Part shown: positions 29,631 to 39,085 of the stretch, one piece after another
Layout of the letters: each line of letters starts with the position of its first letter
Position numbering within the stretch: position 1 is the stretch's first letter
Assembly (NCBI RefSeq): GCF_008795985.1
Contig: NZ_VMHP01000001.1
Span: forward strand, 1-64,000
Reading direction: 5' to 3'
DNA: 64,000 nucleotides
Origin: Marinobacter halotolerans
GTDB lineage: Bacteria; Pseudomonadota; Gammaproteobacteria; Pseudomonadales; Oleiphilaceae
Translations under genes and position numbers: made by a program
Notes under the pieces: model-generated
Databases searched by the model: none
What the model saw: the letters and a program-made list of their open reading frames with translations, nothing else
Told to the model about the DNA's origin: nothing

Positions 29631-29814
29631 GCTGCTGGCCTCCTTGTGGGTGTTAATCCTGACTCTGCTGCGATGACCGATTCCTATCTTAGGCGCTTGA
29701 GCATTAATGGGAAATGCTCCAGCGGATCTACGACCAAAGAAATCAGGTAAGCGCCGATTATCCCTGATAACATTTGCCAGATTACAGTAATAACAGAGTG
29801 TCGGGGCCAGCCGT

Positions 29815-30741
29815 ATGACAACCGGATTTTTTTCTCACGACGATTACACCAGACATGTCATGGCGCCTGATCACCCGGAGTGCCCGGAGCGACTGACGTC
29901 CATCATCAGCTATCTTGGCCAGACCGGCCTGGACCAGACCCTGGACTGGGTAAAGCCGGAAGAAATCACCCGCGACCAGCTGCTGCTGGCGCATCCGGAG
30001 GGCTACCTGCACCAGCTGGAACTGATGCAACCCACCAAGGGCCGCGTTTACACCGACCCCGACACCGCCATGATGCCCCACACCCTCAGGGCCGCCCGCC
30101 TTGCTGCCGGCGCCAATATTCAGGCAGTGGACATGGTACTCAGCAGCCAGCTCACCAACGCGTTCGTGTGCGCCCGCCCCCCGGGGCATCACGCCGAACG
30201 CAGCAAATCCATGGGCTTCTGTTTCTACAACAACGTCGCGCTGGCAGCCAAACGCGCGCTGAACTTCCACCATCTGGAGCGGGTCGCCATCATTGATTTT
30301 GATGTGCATCAGGGCAATGGAACCGTGGACATTGTTGGTGGCGATGAGCGTATTCTGATGTGCTCCAGCTTCCAGCACCCCTTCTACCCGCACTCCCATG
30401 TGCATCGTCAGGCGGAGAACATCATCAATACGCCGATTTCAGCCGGCGAATCGGCCCTGAACTACCGGAAGATTGTTGAAGAGGCGTGGCTGAAGAGACT
30501 GCAGGATTTCCGGCCGCAAATGGTGCTGATTTCCGCGGGTTTTGACGGCCACAAGCTGGACCCGCTGGCGGAACTGAACCTGGAAGCGGACGACTACCGC
30601 TGGCTGACGGAAATGCTGGCCAGCGTCGCCCGTGACCACGCCAACGACCGGATCATCTCCACGCTGGAGGGCGGGTATCACCTGAAGGCTCTGGCGGAAA
30701 GCGTGAATGCCCACCTGGAAGTGCTCAGCCAGATTCACTGA
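29815..30741 (+). CDS. histone deacetylase-family zinc hydrolase
   Basis: This 308-residue class II-type HDAC fold protein has H125-H126 (RPPGHHAERSKSMGFCFYNN), zinc ligands D163 and H165 (IIDFDVHQGNGT) and a further Asp in SAGFDGHKLDPL. Bacterial members remove acetyl groups from lysines, polyamines or acetoin-related substrates; the real substrate is not visible from sequence. It is the only gene of its transcription unit and is divergent from the Pat-like acyltransferase, sharing the intergenic region 29631-29814. It ends seven bases before the convergent motY gene. Confidence 0.92.
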   Translation: MTTGFFSHDDYTRHVMAPDHPECPERLTSIISYLGQTGLDQTLDWVKPEEITRDQLLLAHPEGYLHQLELMQPTKGRVYTDPDTAMMPHTLRAARLAAGANIQAVDMVLSSQLTNAFVCARPPGHHAERSKSMGFCFYNNVALAAKRALNFHHLERVAIIDFDVHQGNGTVDIVGGDERILMCSSFQHPFYPHSHVHRQAENIINTPISAGESALNYRKIVEEAWLKRLQDFRPQMVLISAGFDGHKLDPLAELNLEADDYRWLTEMLASVARDHANDRIISTLEGGYHLKALAESVNAHLEVLSQIH

Positions 30742-30748
30742 CCTGCTA

Positions 30749-31687
30749 CTAGCTGTTTGGCGCGCCGGACTCGTAGCCCTGGGCCTGCTGCAAATCTGGA
30801 CGCTCGCCTTCCCGCTGAAGGCGAATGGTGGTCCGCCGGTTATCTGCGGGCCGGTTGGACACCGGATACTGATCCGCATGGGCCCGCACAATCACCAGGT
30901 CTTCCGGAACACCCTGGCTGGTCAGATAATCCGCCACCACGTTGGCCCGCTCCTCAGATAGAACCCGATTGTTAATTCGGCTGCCACTGCTATCGGTGTG
31001 GCCATCCACAAACACACGCTCGACGGTGGAGTCCGCCAGGACGTAGGTCACGATGTTATCGAGAAGACCTCGGTCGGCGTTTGACAAGCTAGTGCTGCCG
31101 GGACCGAACGGCACCCGCGAGCGCTTGATCTGATCGTAGTTAACCGGCAGCAAACCGGCGGTGCAGGAACGATAGGCGGGAAACTGCCCGGAAAAATTGA
31201 TATTGGAGACTCGAACCCGCACGGGACGCCCGTCGAACCAGGATTCACGGGTGACTGTCGGGCTCATGCCCTCCATCAGCCCCTGGATCAGGATCATCGC
31301 CTTGCGCTCGTCCAGCTGCACCTGCCGCCGACCGTCAGAGACCGATACCATACCCACTGGCCTTGGCTTGATACCGGGGCGCCAGGCCGGCGCCTCAACG
31401 ACCATGCGTCCGTTACCCGGGCGCATAAGGGCCAGTTCCGATTCCAGGAAGAAAGACAGATCCTCACCGGCCCGGTGCTTGAATACTGCGCGCCCATAAC
31501 CCGGCACCTCATGCACCAGGGTGCACTCGAACACCGACTGAGACAGGTACCACTGGCTGTTTTCAATGCCCGCACCATAGGTTGCCGCCTGAATTCCAGG
31601 CGTGATGGCGGCAAAGATCAACGCCACAGCAGCGCTCACTCTGGTGCCGCGCAAAAATCTCCGGGAATCGTCTGACAATCTGGCCAT
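30749..31687 (-). CDS. motY: sodium-type flagellar motor protein MotY
   Basis: MotY forms the periplasmic T ring that helps assemble stators in sodium-driven and polar flagellar motors. The 312-residue protein has a signal sequence (RVSAAVALIFAAITPGIQAA), a MotY-type N-terminal domain (YGAGIENSQWYLSQSVFECT) and a C-terminal OmpA-like peptidoglycan-binding domain (VFVDGHTDSSGSRINNRVLS, RVLSEERANVVADYL). Its place next to pyrC and rnt is the same as in Pseudomonas (PA3526-PA3528). This shows the organism has a flagellum, though no other flagellar gene is in the window. Confidence 0.93.
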   Translation of the reverse strand: MARLSDDSRRFLRGTRVSAAVALIFAAITPGIQAATYGAGIENSQWYLSQSVFECTLVHEVPGYGRAVFKHRAGEDLSFFLESELALMRPGNGRMVVEAPAWRPGIKPRPVGMVSVSDGRRQVQLDERKAMILIQGLMEGMSPTVTRESWFDGRPVRVRVSNINFSGQFPAYRSCTAGLLPVNYDQIKRSRVPFGPGSTSLSNADRGLLDNIVTYVLADSTVERVFVDGHTDSSGSRINNRVLSEERANVVADYLTSQGVPEDLVIVRAHADQYPVSNRPADNRRTTIRLQREGERPDLQQAQGYESGAPNS

Positions 31688-31782
31688 GTTGCCGGTCCGT
31701 AAATTGAATTCACTCTACGGTGCTTTACGGCAGGTGTTGGCAATTCTTTAGGCCTCTGACGGAAACAATCGAGAGTCGGTTC

Positions 31783-31791
31783 TGGTATAAT
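31783..31791 (+). promoter_or_regulatory. extended -10 promoter element of pyrC
   Basis: A perfect -10 box TATAAT (31786-31791) is preceded by TGG (31783-31785), the extended -10 motif. The -35 region is weak, as is usual for extended -10 promoters. It lies 33 bases before the pyrC ATG and could give a short leader. The divergent motY start is 95 bases to the left. Confidence 0.6.
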
Positions 31792-31824
31792 CCGCCAAAT
31801 TTTTAGCCCTGCCGGAACCGCAAA

Positions 31825-32856
31825 ATGACCGATCAACTCACCATCACCCGCCCTGACGACTGGCACCTGCACGTCCGCGACGGCGATATTCTCAAGGATG
31901 TGGTTCCGGCAACCGCGCGCCATTTTGGCCGCGCCATCATCATGCCGAACCTGACGCCGCCAGTGACCGACGCCGCCGCCGCATTGGCTTATCAGGAGCG
32001 AATAATGGCGGCCGCCGGTGACGCGAATTTCACCCCGCTGATGACCCTATACCTGACCGAGGCAACCACCCCGGACGACATACGGGTTGCGAAAAGCGCA
32101 GGCGTTGTTGCTGCCAAACTCTACCCCGCCGGTGCGACCACCAATTCAGAATCAGGCGTGACCGACATCCGCCGGATCTATCCGGTACTTCAGGCAATGA
32201 GTGACTGTGGCATGCTGCTGCTGGTTCACGGCGAAGTTACCGATGCAGACATCGATATCTTCGATCGGGAGAAGGTATTTCTGGAGCGGGTACTGGCACC
32301 AACCCTGGAGGCATTCCCGGCCCTGAAAGTGGTGCTGGAGCACATCACCACCGCGGATTCTGCCGAATTTGTCTCGCAACACCAGGATGGCCGGCTAGCC
32401 GCAACCATCACCCCCCAGCATCTGATGTACAACCGGAACCACCTGCTGGTGGGCGGCATTCGGCCGCACCTTTATTGCCTGCCAATTCTAAAGCGTAACC
32501 GCCACCAGCAGGCACTGCGGGATGCGGTGGTCAGCGGCGATCACCGGTTCTTCCTGGGAACCGATTCCGCGCCTCACTCCCGGGACCGCAAGGAAACCGC
32601 CTGCGGCTGTGCTGGCTGTTATTCCGCCTTCAGCGCCCTGCCACTGTACGCCGAGGTTTTCGAAGAACTCGGGGTGCTGGGGAATCTGGAAGCCTTCGCC
32701 AGTTTCAACGGAGCGGACTTCTACGGCCTGCCGCGAAACCGGGATACCGTCACCCTCGTAAAGACACCCTGGCAGATGCCGCAGACCCTCCCCCTGGCGG
32801 ACGGTGAAATCGTACCCCTGAGGGCGGGTGAGCAACTACTCTGGCAAGTCGCCTAA
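31825..32856 (+). CDS. pyrC: dihydroorotase PyrC
   Basis: PyrC closes carbamoyl aspartate to dihydroorotate in pyrimidine synthesis. The 343-residue class II enzyme has metal ligands H14 and H16 ([10 protein letters not shown]), the carboxylated lysine K98 ([10 protein letters not shown]), His in [10 protein letters not shown] and VVLEHITT, and Asp in [11 protein letters not shown]. Length and motifs agree with E. coli PyrC. An extended -10 promoter (31783-31791) and CCGGAA ribosome site precede it. rnt follows 21 bases later, so the two are probably one transcript ending at the terminator 33539-33568. Confidence 0.97.
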   Translation: MTDQLTITRPDDWHLHVRDGDILKDVVPATARHFGRAIIMPNLTPPVTDAAAALAYQERIMAAAGDANFTPLMTLYLTEATTPDDIRVAKSAGVVAAKLYPAGATTNSESGVTDIRRIYPVLQAMSDCGMLLLVHGEVTDADIDIFDREKVFLERVLAPTLEAFPALKVVLEHITTADSAEFVSQHQDGRLAATITPQHLMYNRNHLLVGGIRPHLYCLPILKRNRHQQALRDAVVSGDHRFFLGTDSAPHSRDRKETACGCAGCYSAFSALPLYAEVFEELGVLGNLEAFASFNGADFYGLPRNRDTVTLVKTPWQMPQTLPLADGEIVPLRAGEQLLWQVA

Positions 32857-32877
32857 ACACAAATTTCTGGAGTTCCA

Positions 32878-33540
32878 GTGACTGAAGAAACCAAACCGCC
32901 GCACCCCATGTCGCGCCGCTTCCGCGGCTTTCTGCCGGTCGTGGTTGATGTTGAAACCGGCGGATTCAATCCGGAAACCGATGCCCTGCTGGAAATCGCA
33001 GCGGTGATTCTGACCATGGACGAGGACGGTTGGCTCAGACGCTCTGAAACTCATCTGCGGCAAATTGATCCATTCGAAGGTGCCAACCTGGAGCAATCCG
33101 CGCTGGACTTCACCGGGATTGACCCATGGAGTTCAGAACGGGAAGCCGTCCCAGAGCGGGAAGGCCTGAGCGAGATCTTCAGTCCCATCCGCAAAGCAGT
33201 GAAGGCACACGACTGCAAGCGTGCGGTGCTGGTTGGCCATAACGCCACCTTCGACCACAATTTCGTCTTCGCAGCAGCCATGCGCGCCGATATACGGCGC
33301 AACCCGTTCCACCCTTTCTCCACGTTCGACACCGCTACGCTGGCGGGACTTGCCTATGGCCACACGGTATTGGCCCAGGCCTGCAAACTGGCCGGTATTC
33401 CCTTCAGCAACAAGGAAGCCCATTCCGCTGCCTATGACGCCGAGAAAACGGCCGACCTGTTCTGTGGCATTGTGAACCGCTGGCGCGAGATTGGCGGATT
33501 TCCGCCACCACCGCCCGAGACAGACGAAGAAACCCCATAA
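32878..33540 (+). CDS. rnt: ribonuclease T
   Basis: RNase T trims 3' ends of tRNA, 5S and 23S rRNA. The 220-residue DEDDh exonuclease has D24 and E26 ([20 protein letters not shown]), D126 ([10 protein letters not shown]), H182 and D187 ([15 protein letters not shown]). The start is GTG at 32878, with CTGGAG a few bases upstream. It is the second gene of a pyrC-rnt unit and ends at a strong terminator. Confidence 0.95.
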   Translation: MTEETKPPHPMSRRFRGFLPVVVDVETGGFNPETDALLEIAAVILTMDEDGWLRRSETHLRQIDPFEGANLEQSALDFTGIDPWSSEREAVPEREGLSEIFSPIRKAVKAHDCKRAVLVGHNATFDHNFVFAAAMRADIRRNPFHPFSTFDTATLAGLAYGHTVLAQACKLAGIPFSNKEAHSAAYDAEKTADLFCGIVNRWREIGGFPPPPPETDEETP

Positions 33541-33568
33541 AAAAACCCCGCCGAAGCGGGGTTTTTTT
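33539..33568. terminator. bidirectional intrinsic terminator between rnt and the fatty acyl reductase
   Basis: CCCCGC (33546-33551) pairs with GCGGGG (33556-33561) across a CGAA tetraloop, with seven A on the left (33539-33545) and seven T on the right (33562-33568). It therefore works on both strands and serves rnt (rightward) and the fatty acyl reductase (leftward), which end 15 bases apart or less on either side of it. Confidence 0.92.
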
Positions 33569-33582
33569 CAAAGCCGAATCGC

Positions 33583-35568
33583 TTACCAGTAGATACCGCG
33601 CATAATGGAGGCAAACGCCACCTGCTCGGTCGATACCTTGGGCCTCTGGCCGGATTTGCTGCCAGCGGCCGCCGGGGAATCGGGGAACATCCGGTAACCG
33701 GTGTTCATCACGATCTCACCCATCTTCGGCGCGACTGCGTGCAGCACCTGAGCGAAGGTGCCCAGACGGGTTGCGATGCGCTTCGGACGGTAAATCAGAG
33801 CGTTGGCCACCATATCCGCTGCTTCGTCGGGTGACAGGGTCGGAACCGAGTCGTAGATCTTGGTCGGTGCAATCATAGGCGTCTTCACCAACGGCATACT
33901 GATGGTGGTGAATGTGACATTACGGTCCGACCATTCTGACGCTGCACAACGGCTGAACGCATCAAGGGCGGATTTCGACGCTACATAGGCCGAGAAACGC
34001 GGCGCGTTGGTCAGCACACCGATAGACGAAATGTTGACGATGTGACCGCGACGACGCTCGAGCATTTTCGGTGCAAAGCCCATGATCAGGCGAACAGAGC
34101 CGAAGTAGTTCAGAGACATGGTGCGTTCAAAGTCGTGGAAGCGGTCGAAGGACAGGTCCAGTGAACGACGGATTGAACGGCCGGCGTTGTTGATCAGGAA
34201 ATCCACATGGCCGTGGTTATCCAGAACGCTCTTCACGAAACGATCAGCGTCGTCCATTTCAGCAAAATCGCACTGGTAGGCATGGACATTACCGCCGCGG
34301 GCTTCGAGTTCCGCTGCCACTTCTGCCAGTCGCTCCTTCTTCCGCGCACCAATGACCAGAATTGCGCCTGCATCGGCAAGCTTTTCAGCCGTCGCCAGGC
34401 CAATGCCCGAGGTACCGCCGGTGACCACACACACCTTGCCCTCTACCGTGCCACGCAGGGTGCGATCCTTGAACAGATCGGGATCCAGATTGCGCTCCCA
34501 GAAATCCCAGATGACGGGTGCATAATCTTCCAGCCTGGGCACTTCAATATCCGTGCCCTTCAGCACGCGCTCGGTCTCCCGGGCATCGAACTTGGTCGGA
34601 TAATTGATAAAGGACAGCACTGACGGCGGGATACCCATATCGTCCAGAACCGCAGACGTGAGGCGCTTCACCGGCGGCAGGTTTTTCAGGCTCTGGCGGA
34701 TAAACGGCGGGATGAAACCGAACATCCGCGAATCAATACGCATCGCCATGCGCGGCGCATGGCCCGCTTCGGCGAAGATGTTCAGAATTTCGCCAACCTT
34801 GTTTGGGCTTGAATCCACGAGGTGGAAACAGTTGCCATCTTCCCCTTCCAGATGAGCAATGTGGTCAAGCGCGTTGACCACAAAGTCTACCGGCACGATA
34901 TTCAGGTATCCGCCTTCGACACCGATAGTAGGAACCCACTGCGGCAGTGCGTGACGGATTTTCTGGATCATCTTGAAGAAGTAGTAGGGGCCGTCGACCT
35001 TGTCCATCTCACCGGTCTTGGAGTGCCCGATCACCATACCCGGACGATAGATGCGGAAAGGCACCTTGCAGCTCTCGCGAACCACCTTTTCGGATTCGTG
35101 CTTGGTCTTCAGGTAGGGGTGATCAAGCTTCTCCGCTTCCTCGAACATATCTTCTCGGAAAGTGCCCTTGAACAGGCCGGCGGCAGCAATAGACGACACA
35201 TGATGGAAGCATTTCGCGCCCATGGCCTCAGCGGCGTTTACCGCGCTGCGGGTACCTTCGATGTTTGTCGCCTGCTGGGCCTCTTCATCGGCACCCATAT
35301 CGTAGACGGCGGCAAGGTGGAAGAAATGATCAATGTTGCCTTTCAGCGATTTCATGGTCTTGGCATCGATGCCCAGGTTTGGGCTGGTAAGATCACCAAC
35401 CACCGCCTTGACTCGGTTCTCGTCAGCGCCCCATCGCTCCCGCAGCACATCCAGCTTGCCCTGGGATTGTTCCCGAACCAGAACGTAAACAGTGCCACCA
35501 CGAGCCAGCAGCTTGTCAACGAGGAAACGTCCGATAAAACCGGTGCCACCCGTCAGAAAGTAGTTCAT
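33583..35568 (-). CDS. two-domain fatty acyl-CoA / fatty aldehyde reductase (wax ester pathway)
   Basis: This 661-residue protein reduces fatty acyl-CoA and fatty aldehyde to fatty alcohol with NADPH, the first step of wax ester synthesis. The N-terminal reductase domain has TGGTGFIG (6-13) and Y152-xxx-K156 (PYLKTKHESEK). The C-terminal SDR domain has TGGTSGIG (383-390) and Y528-xxx-K532 (AYVASKSALDAF). Length, domain order and sequence agree with the characterised Marinobacter aquaeolei reductase Maqu_2220 as I remember it. The start at 35568 has AGGGTGGA upstream. No wax synthase is in the window. Repeat elements at 35701-35750 may control it. Confidence 0.93.
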   Translation of the reverse strand: MNYFLTGGTGFIGRFLVDKLLARGGTVYVLVREQSQGKLDVLRERWGADENRVKAVVGDLTSPNLGIDAKTMKSLKGNIDHFFHLAAVYDMGADEEAQQATNIEGTRSAVNAAEAMGAKCFHHVSSIAAAGLFKGTFREDMFEEAEKLDHPYLKTKHESEKVVRESCKVPFRIYRPGMVIGHSKTGEMDKVDGPYYFFKMIQKIRHALPQWVPTIGVEGGYLNIVPVDFVVNALDHIAHLEGEDGNCFHLVDSSPNKVGEILNIFAEAGHAPRMAMRIDSRMFGFIPPFIRQSLKNLPPVKRLTSAVLDDMGIPPSVLSFINYPTKFDARETERVLKGTDIEVPRLEDYAPVIWDFWERNLDPDLFKDRTLRGTVEGKVCVVTGGTSGIGLATAEKLADAGAILVIGARKKERLAEVAAELEARGGNVHAYQCDFAEMDDADRFVKSVLDNHGHVDFLINNAGRSIRRSLDLSFDRFHDFERTMSLNYFGSVRLIMGFAPKMLERRRGHIVNISSIGVLTNAPRFSAYVASKSALDAFSRCAASEWSDRNVTFTTISMPLVKTPMIAPTKIYDSVPTLSPDEAADMVANALIYRPKRIATRLGTFAQVLHAVAPKMGEIVMNTGYRMFPDSPAAAGSKSGQRPKVSTEQVAFASIMRGIYW

Positions 35569-35942
35569 TGATTATCCACCCTGCTTATAAAACAATTGTT
35601 GTCTGTCCCTGTTTTCCGCTCTGACCGGAACCAGTAGCCGACCCTTGGCAGAAAACGTTGGCATTGTACTCAAATGCATTCCTCATGTATTGAACTTTTT
35701 TAGAGCAAATACTCATTTAAGCCATTGTTTTATTTAGAGCTTCTACTCTATAAATCAGCCCGGGGCTGCAATACGATCTGTCCATACATAAGGCATACTG
35801 AAATTGAGACTAGCACATGGTTTTCAGGCTGCCCGCAAATCGCCGTCATTACACCCTTGAAATGAAACTGGCCGCCAGCAGTGACATAATCAGATGCGCG
35901 TTTTTTCCGTCTTCCACTCCATTTCGATCTGGTATACGTACT
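35569..35942. other. 374-base gap upstream of the fatty acyl reductase
   Basis: The gap is AT-rich in the middle (35690-35755) and contains the repeated operator-like element (35701-35750) and a leftward -10-like TACAAT at about 35664-35669. On the plus strand a TTGTTT / TATAAA pair with an 18-base spacer flanks the second element. No coding region is supported, although the frame of the next rightward gene is open from 35817. Confidence 0.55.
35701..35750. promoter_or_regulatory. repeated operator-like element TTTAGAGC-N3-TACTC
   Basis: The sequence TTTAGAGCAAATACTC (35699-35714) is repeated as TTTAGAGCTTCTACTC (35733-35748), 34 bases apart. The second copy is also a perfect inverted repeat, TAGAG-N6-CTCTA (35735-35750); the first is a near-perfect one. 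A third TACTC lies at 35667. On the plus strand the second copy sits between a -35-like TTGTTT and a -10-like TATAAA. The arrangement is typical of a repressor operator pair, possibly controlling the fatty acyl reductase. The protein that binds is unknown. Confidence 0.5.
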
Positions 35943-36242
35943 ATGCAGAACAGTGATCCGAATGCTGACCGATACATCACCATTGCCCGCGCCTGCCTGA
36001 AGGCCATCAACGACACCGCGGCAGACGCCGGTAGCCGAGAAGAGAAAATTCAGGCGGTGTACGAGGCAATCGACAAGGCCTTCAAGGCCGAATTTGCGGA
36101 TTATCACCAGGCGGTGGCGGTGATGAGCACCGTGCTTGAGCGAATAGCCAGTGGCCAGCTTGATGCCCAGGCTGCCGCCAGCCTGGCGCGCAAAACCCTG
36201 GACCAGCAACCGGAAACAACCCGAAACGCACAGATTCACTGA
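35943..36242 (+). CDS. small hypothetical protein upstream of the M16 protease
   Basis: From the ATG at 35943 this is a 99-residue acidic, helical protein (MQNSDPNADRYITIARACLK, then EEKIQAVYEAIDKAFKAEFA and SLARKTLDQQPETTRNAQ). I do not recognise a family. It has no signal peptide or membrane segment. The frame is open back to 35817, but those residues are low in conservation-like features; no start has a clear ribosome site. It ends 12 bases before the protease gene, which suggests co-transcription. Confidence 0.55.
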   Translation: MQNSDPNADRYITIARACLKAINDTAADAGSREEKIQAVYEAIDKAFKAEFADYHQAVAVMSTVLERIASGQLDAQAAASLARKTLDQQPETTRNAQIH

Positions 36243-36254
36243 CAGGCGGGCGAT

Positions 36255-39083
36255 ATGAATCAGATGACACTACTCCGGTCGGCAGGGCTCGCCCTGCTGG
36301 CCCTGATAATGATGACCGGCCAGGCGTTGGCGGCGAGTGCTCCCATCAAAAGCCCCAACGATGACAACGATTACCGGTACATTACCCTCGATAACGAGTT
36401 GAGAGTGCTTCTGATCAGCGACCCTGATTCCGACAAGGCTGCGGCGTCCATGAATGTAGCCGTTGGCAGCGGCAACGACCCGGCTGATCGCGAGGGCATG
36501 GCCCACTTTCTTGAACATATGCTGTTTCTGGGTACCGAAAAATATCCGGACCCGGGCGAGTACCAGCAGTTCATCAAAAGTCATGGTGGCAGCCATAACG
36601 CGTTCACCGCTTTCCGCGATACCAATTATTTCTTCGACATACAGGCCGAACATCTGGAAGCGGCACTGGACCGCTTTGCCGAACAGTTCGCCGCACCGCT
36701 GTTTACGCCCGAACTGGTCGACCGCGAGCGCCAGGCCGTGCACTCGGAATTCAGCTCCAAACAGAAAGAGGATGGCCGGCGTTTCTATTCCGTGAAAAAG
36801 GCCATAAGCAATCCGGAACATCCTTTTCATCAGTTTGCGGTAGGCAATCTGACCACCCTCCAGAACACCGACGCCGACCCATTGCGGCCGGACCTGATTG
36901 ATTTCTGGAAGGCGAACTACTCATCCAACTTGATGACCCTGGCGGTTTATGGCCCGCAGTCCCTGCATAAACTGGAAACCATGGTCCGGGAGCGCTTCGG
37001 CGACATTGAAAACCGGAACCTGGACATCAAAACCTTTGAGGAGCCATTGTATGAGCCGGGCACCCTGCCCGCCCGGGTTGAAGTAGATGCCCTGAAAGAC
37101 ATTCGCACCCTGTCCCTTTCTTTTCCGATTCCGTCACAGCAGAAGCACTATCGAGACAAACCGGTCAATTACATTGCCAGCCTGCTGGGCCATGAGGGAC
37201 CAGGCAGCCTGTTCACCCAGCTGAAGCAGGCCGGCCTGGTGGAAAGCCTGTCCGCTGGCAGCGGCATGGATACCGGCACCCAGGAAACCGTGGAAATCAG
37301 CATGTCGCTGACGCCAGAGGGCCTCAAGAAAACCGACAGCATTCTTGACCTCACCTTCGCCTACATCGACAAGATCCGTAACAAAGGCATCTCCAGATCC
37401 CGGTTCGAGGAAATGAAGCAACTGGCCAACATTGATTTTCGCTTTCGTGAAAATCAGGATCCGATCAGTGCCGTCACTCGACTTTCAATGCAGATGCCCC
37501 ATGTGGCACCGGAAGACGTGTTGCGTGCCCCCTGGATGATGGAGAATTACGTTCCTGGCCAGTACCGGGACATCCTTGAGCGCCTGACTCCGGAAAACGT
37601 CTTGGTTGCAATACAGGCACCGGACCCGGAGCTGGAATCCGCCCGCAAAACCCAGTGGTACGATGCCGAATATGCCATCGAACCGCTGGAAAAGGGGTCC
37701 ATTAACCCTGCGGCAGCCAGTCGTGCAGCGAACCTGGCGTTGCCAATGGACAACCCTTTCATCCCCGAAGATCTAGCCATGATTTCAGGCCCGACCATGG
37801 GCGAGCCGGTGTCCCTTGGCAAGGTTGATGGCATTAATATCTGGTACGCCCGGGACGTCCGCTTTGATACCCCTAAAGCCAATGTGTTTATCGGACTAAG
37901 AACACCGGCTACCACCGCATCGGCGCGCAGCAACGTGCTGTCTGGCCTGTTGATTGATGCCATCGAGACCAACCTCAATGCCTGGGCCTACCCGGCGCAA
38001 CTTGCGGGTCTGGATTACAGCATCTATTCACACCTGCGGGGCATCACCATCCGCGTGGGCGGATACAACGATAAACTGCACACCCTGATGATGCGGATGC
38101 TGACCCAGATCGCCGACCCTACCCTGACGCAACAGCGATTCAACATTACCCGGGAGCGTATGATCGATGGCCTGCTCAACAAGGCCAAAGATCGCCCGGT
38201 CGAGCAGACTTCGGAATTTATACAGACCGCGCTGATCGAGAACGTCTTCAGCACGGAAGAGAAACTTGCGGCGGCGCGCAGCGTCACCTTTGACGAGCTA
38301 CAGTCCTTCGCAGAAGCGTTTCTGTCACAGGTTGATCCGGTAATGCTCGCCCACGGCAATCTGACCCCGGCGTCTGCCCTTAATTACGCCCGGCAGATCA
38401 GTGCTTCGGTGTTGCAACAGAGCGAACTGACAGAGGTTCCCCGCAGCCACGTGCGGACTTTGCCGGAAAGCGAGACAGTGGTGGCGATCGAAGTGGACCA
38501 TCCCGACACCGGCTACACGCTTTACGCCCAGGGTGATAGCACCGGCGTTGCCGAGCGCGCCACCTACCGGCTGCTGGCACAGATTGTCGCCAGCCCGTTC
38601 TACGAGGAAATTCGCACAAACCGGCAGCTTGGCTACATCGTCTATGCCATGCCCTACGAAATTCTGGAAACGCCGGCACTGGGATTTGTGGTGCAATCGC
38701 CTTCCGCCAGTCCCGATGTCATTAATGCCGCGGTACAGGACTTTTCGAAAGCGTTCATGAACACGCTTGCGGATATGAAACCCTCAGATCTGACCCGGGA
38801 GAAACAGGCGGTGATCAGCAAGCTGCTGGAGGCCGACCGGCAACTGGGGGAGATTTCCCAGCGCTACTGGCAGGAAATTGACCGGGGAGAAACAGACTTC
38901 GATTCCCGGCAACAGCTGGCCGAGGCCATTCGCAAAGTGTCTCATGCGGACCTGATGGAAACTTTCCAGAGCAAGGTAGTTGAACGCCAGCAGGCCCTGC
39001 GGGTAATCACCCGGAAGGAAGCGTCGGGCGCAGAGTCGGTGATGGACATGCTGCGCCAGCGCCCTTACGTGCCTGCCCCCTGA
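36255..39083 (+). CDS. periplasmic M16 metalloprotease (pitrilysin-type)
   Basis: This 942-residue inverzincin protease has a clear signal peptide (SAGLALLALIMMTGQALA|AS) and zinc motif HxxEH at H84-E87-H88 (MAHFLEHMLFLGTEKYPDPG), with the third ligand glutamate about 76 residues later (VDRERQAVHSEF). The four-domain layout and length match pitrilysin (protease III) of E. coli and Pseudomonas relatives. It would degrade small peptides in the periplasm. The start has a GGCGGGCGAT stretch upstream. It ends two bases before the stop of the convergent glycosyltransferase. Confidence 0.93.
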   Translation: MNQMTLLRSAGLALLALIMMTGQALAASAPIKSPNDDNDYRYITLDNELRVLLISDPDSDKAAASMNVAVGSGNDPADREGMAHFLEHMLFLGTEKYPDPGEYQQFIKSHGGSHNAFTAFRDTNYFFDIQAEHLEAALDRFAEQFAAPLFTPELVDRERQAVHSEFSSKQKEDGRRFYSVKKAISNPEHPFHQFAVGNLTTLQNTDADPLRPDLIDFWKANYSSNLMTLAVYGPQSLHKLETMVRERFGDIENRNLDIKTFEEPLYEPGTLPARVEVDALKDIRTLSLSFPIPSQQKHYRDKPVNYIASLLGHEGPGSLFTQLKQAGLVESLSAGSGMDTGTQETVEISMSLTPEGLKKTDSILDLTFAYIDKIRNKGISRSRFEEMKQLANIDFRFRENQDPISAVTRLSMQMPHVAPEDVLRAPWMMENYVPGQYRDILERLTPENVLVAIQAPDPELESARKTQWYDAEYAIEPLEKGSINPAAASRAANLALPMDNPFIPEDLAMISGPTMGEPVSLGKVDGINIWYARDVRFDTPKANVFIGLRTPATTASARSNVLSGLLIDAIETNLNAWAYPAQLAGLDYSIYSHLRGITIRVGGYNDKLHTLMMRMLTQIADPTLTQQRFNITRERMIDGLLNKAKDRPVEQTSEFIQTALIENVFSTEEKLAAARSVTFDELQSFAEAFLSQVDPVMLAHGNLTPASALNYARQISASVLQQSELTEVPRSHVRTLPESETVVAIEVDHPDTGYTLYAQGDSTGVAERATYRLLAQIVASPFYEEIRTNRQLGYIVYAMPYEILETPALGFVVQSPSASPDVINAAVQDFSKAFMNTLADMKPSDLTREKQAVISKLLEADRQLGEISQRYWQEIDRGETDFDSRQQLAEAIRKVSHADLMETFQSKVVERQQALRVITRKEASGAESVMDMLRQRPYVPAP

Positions 39084-39085
39084 CG

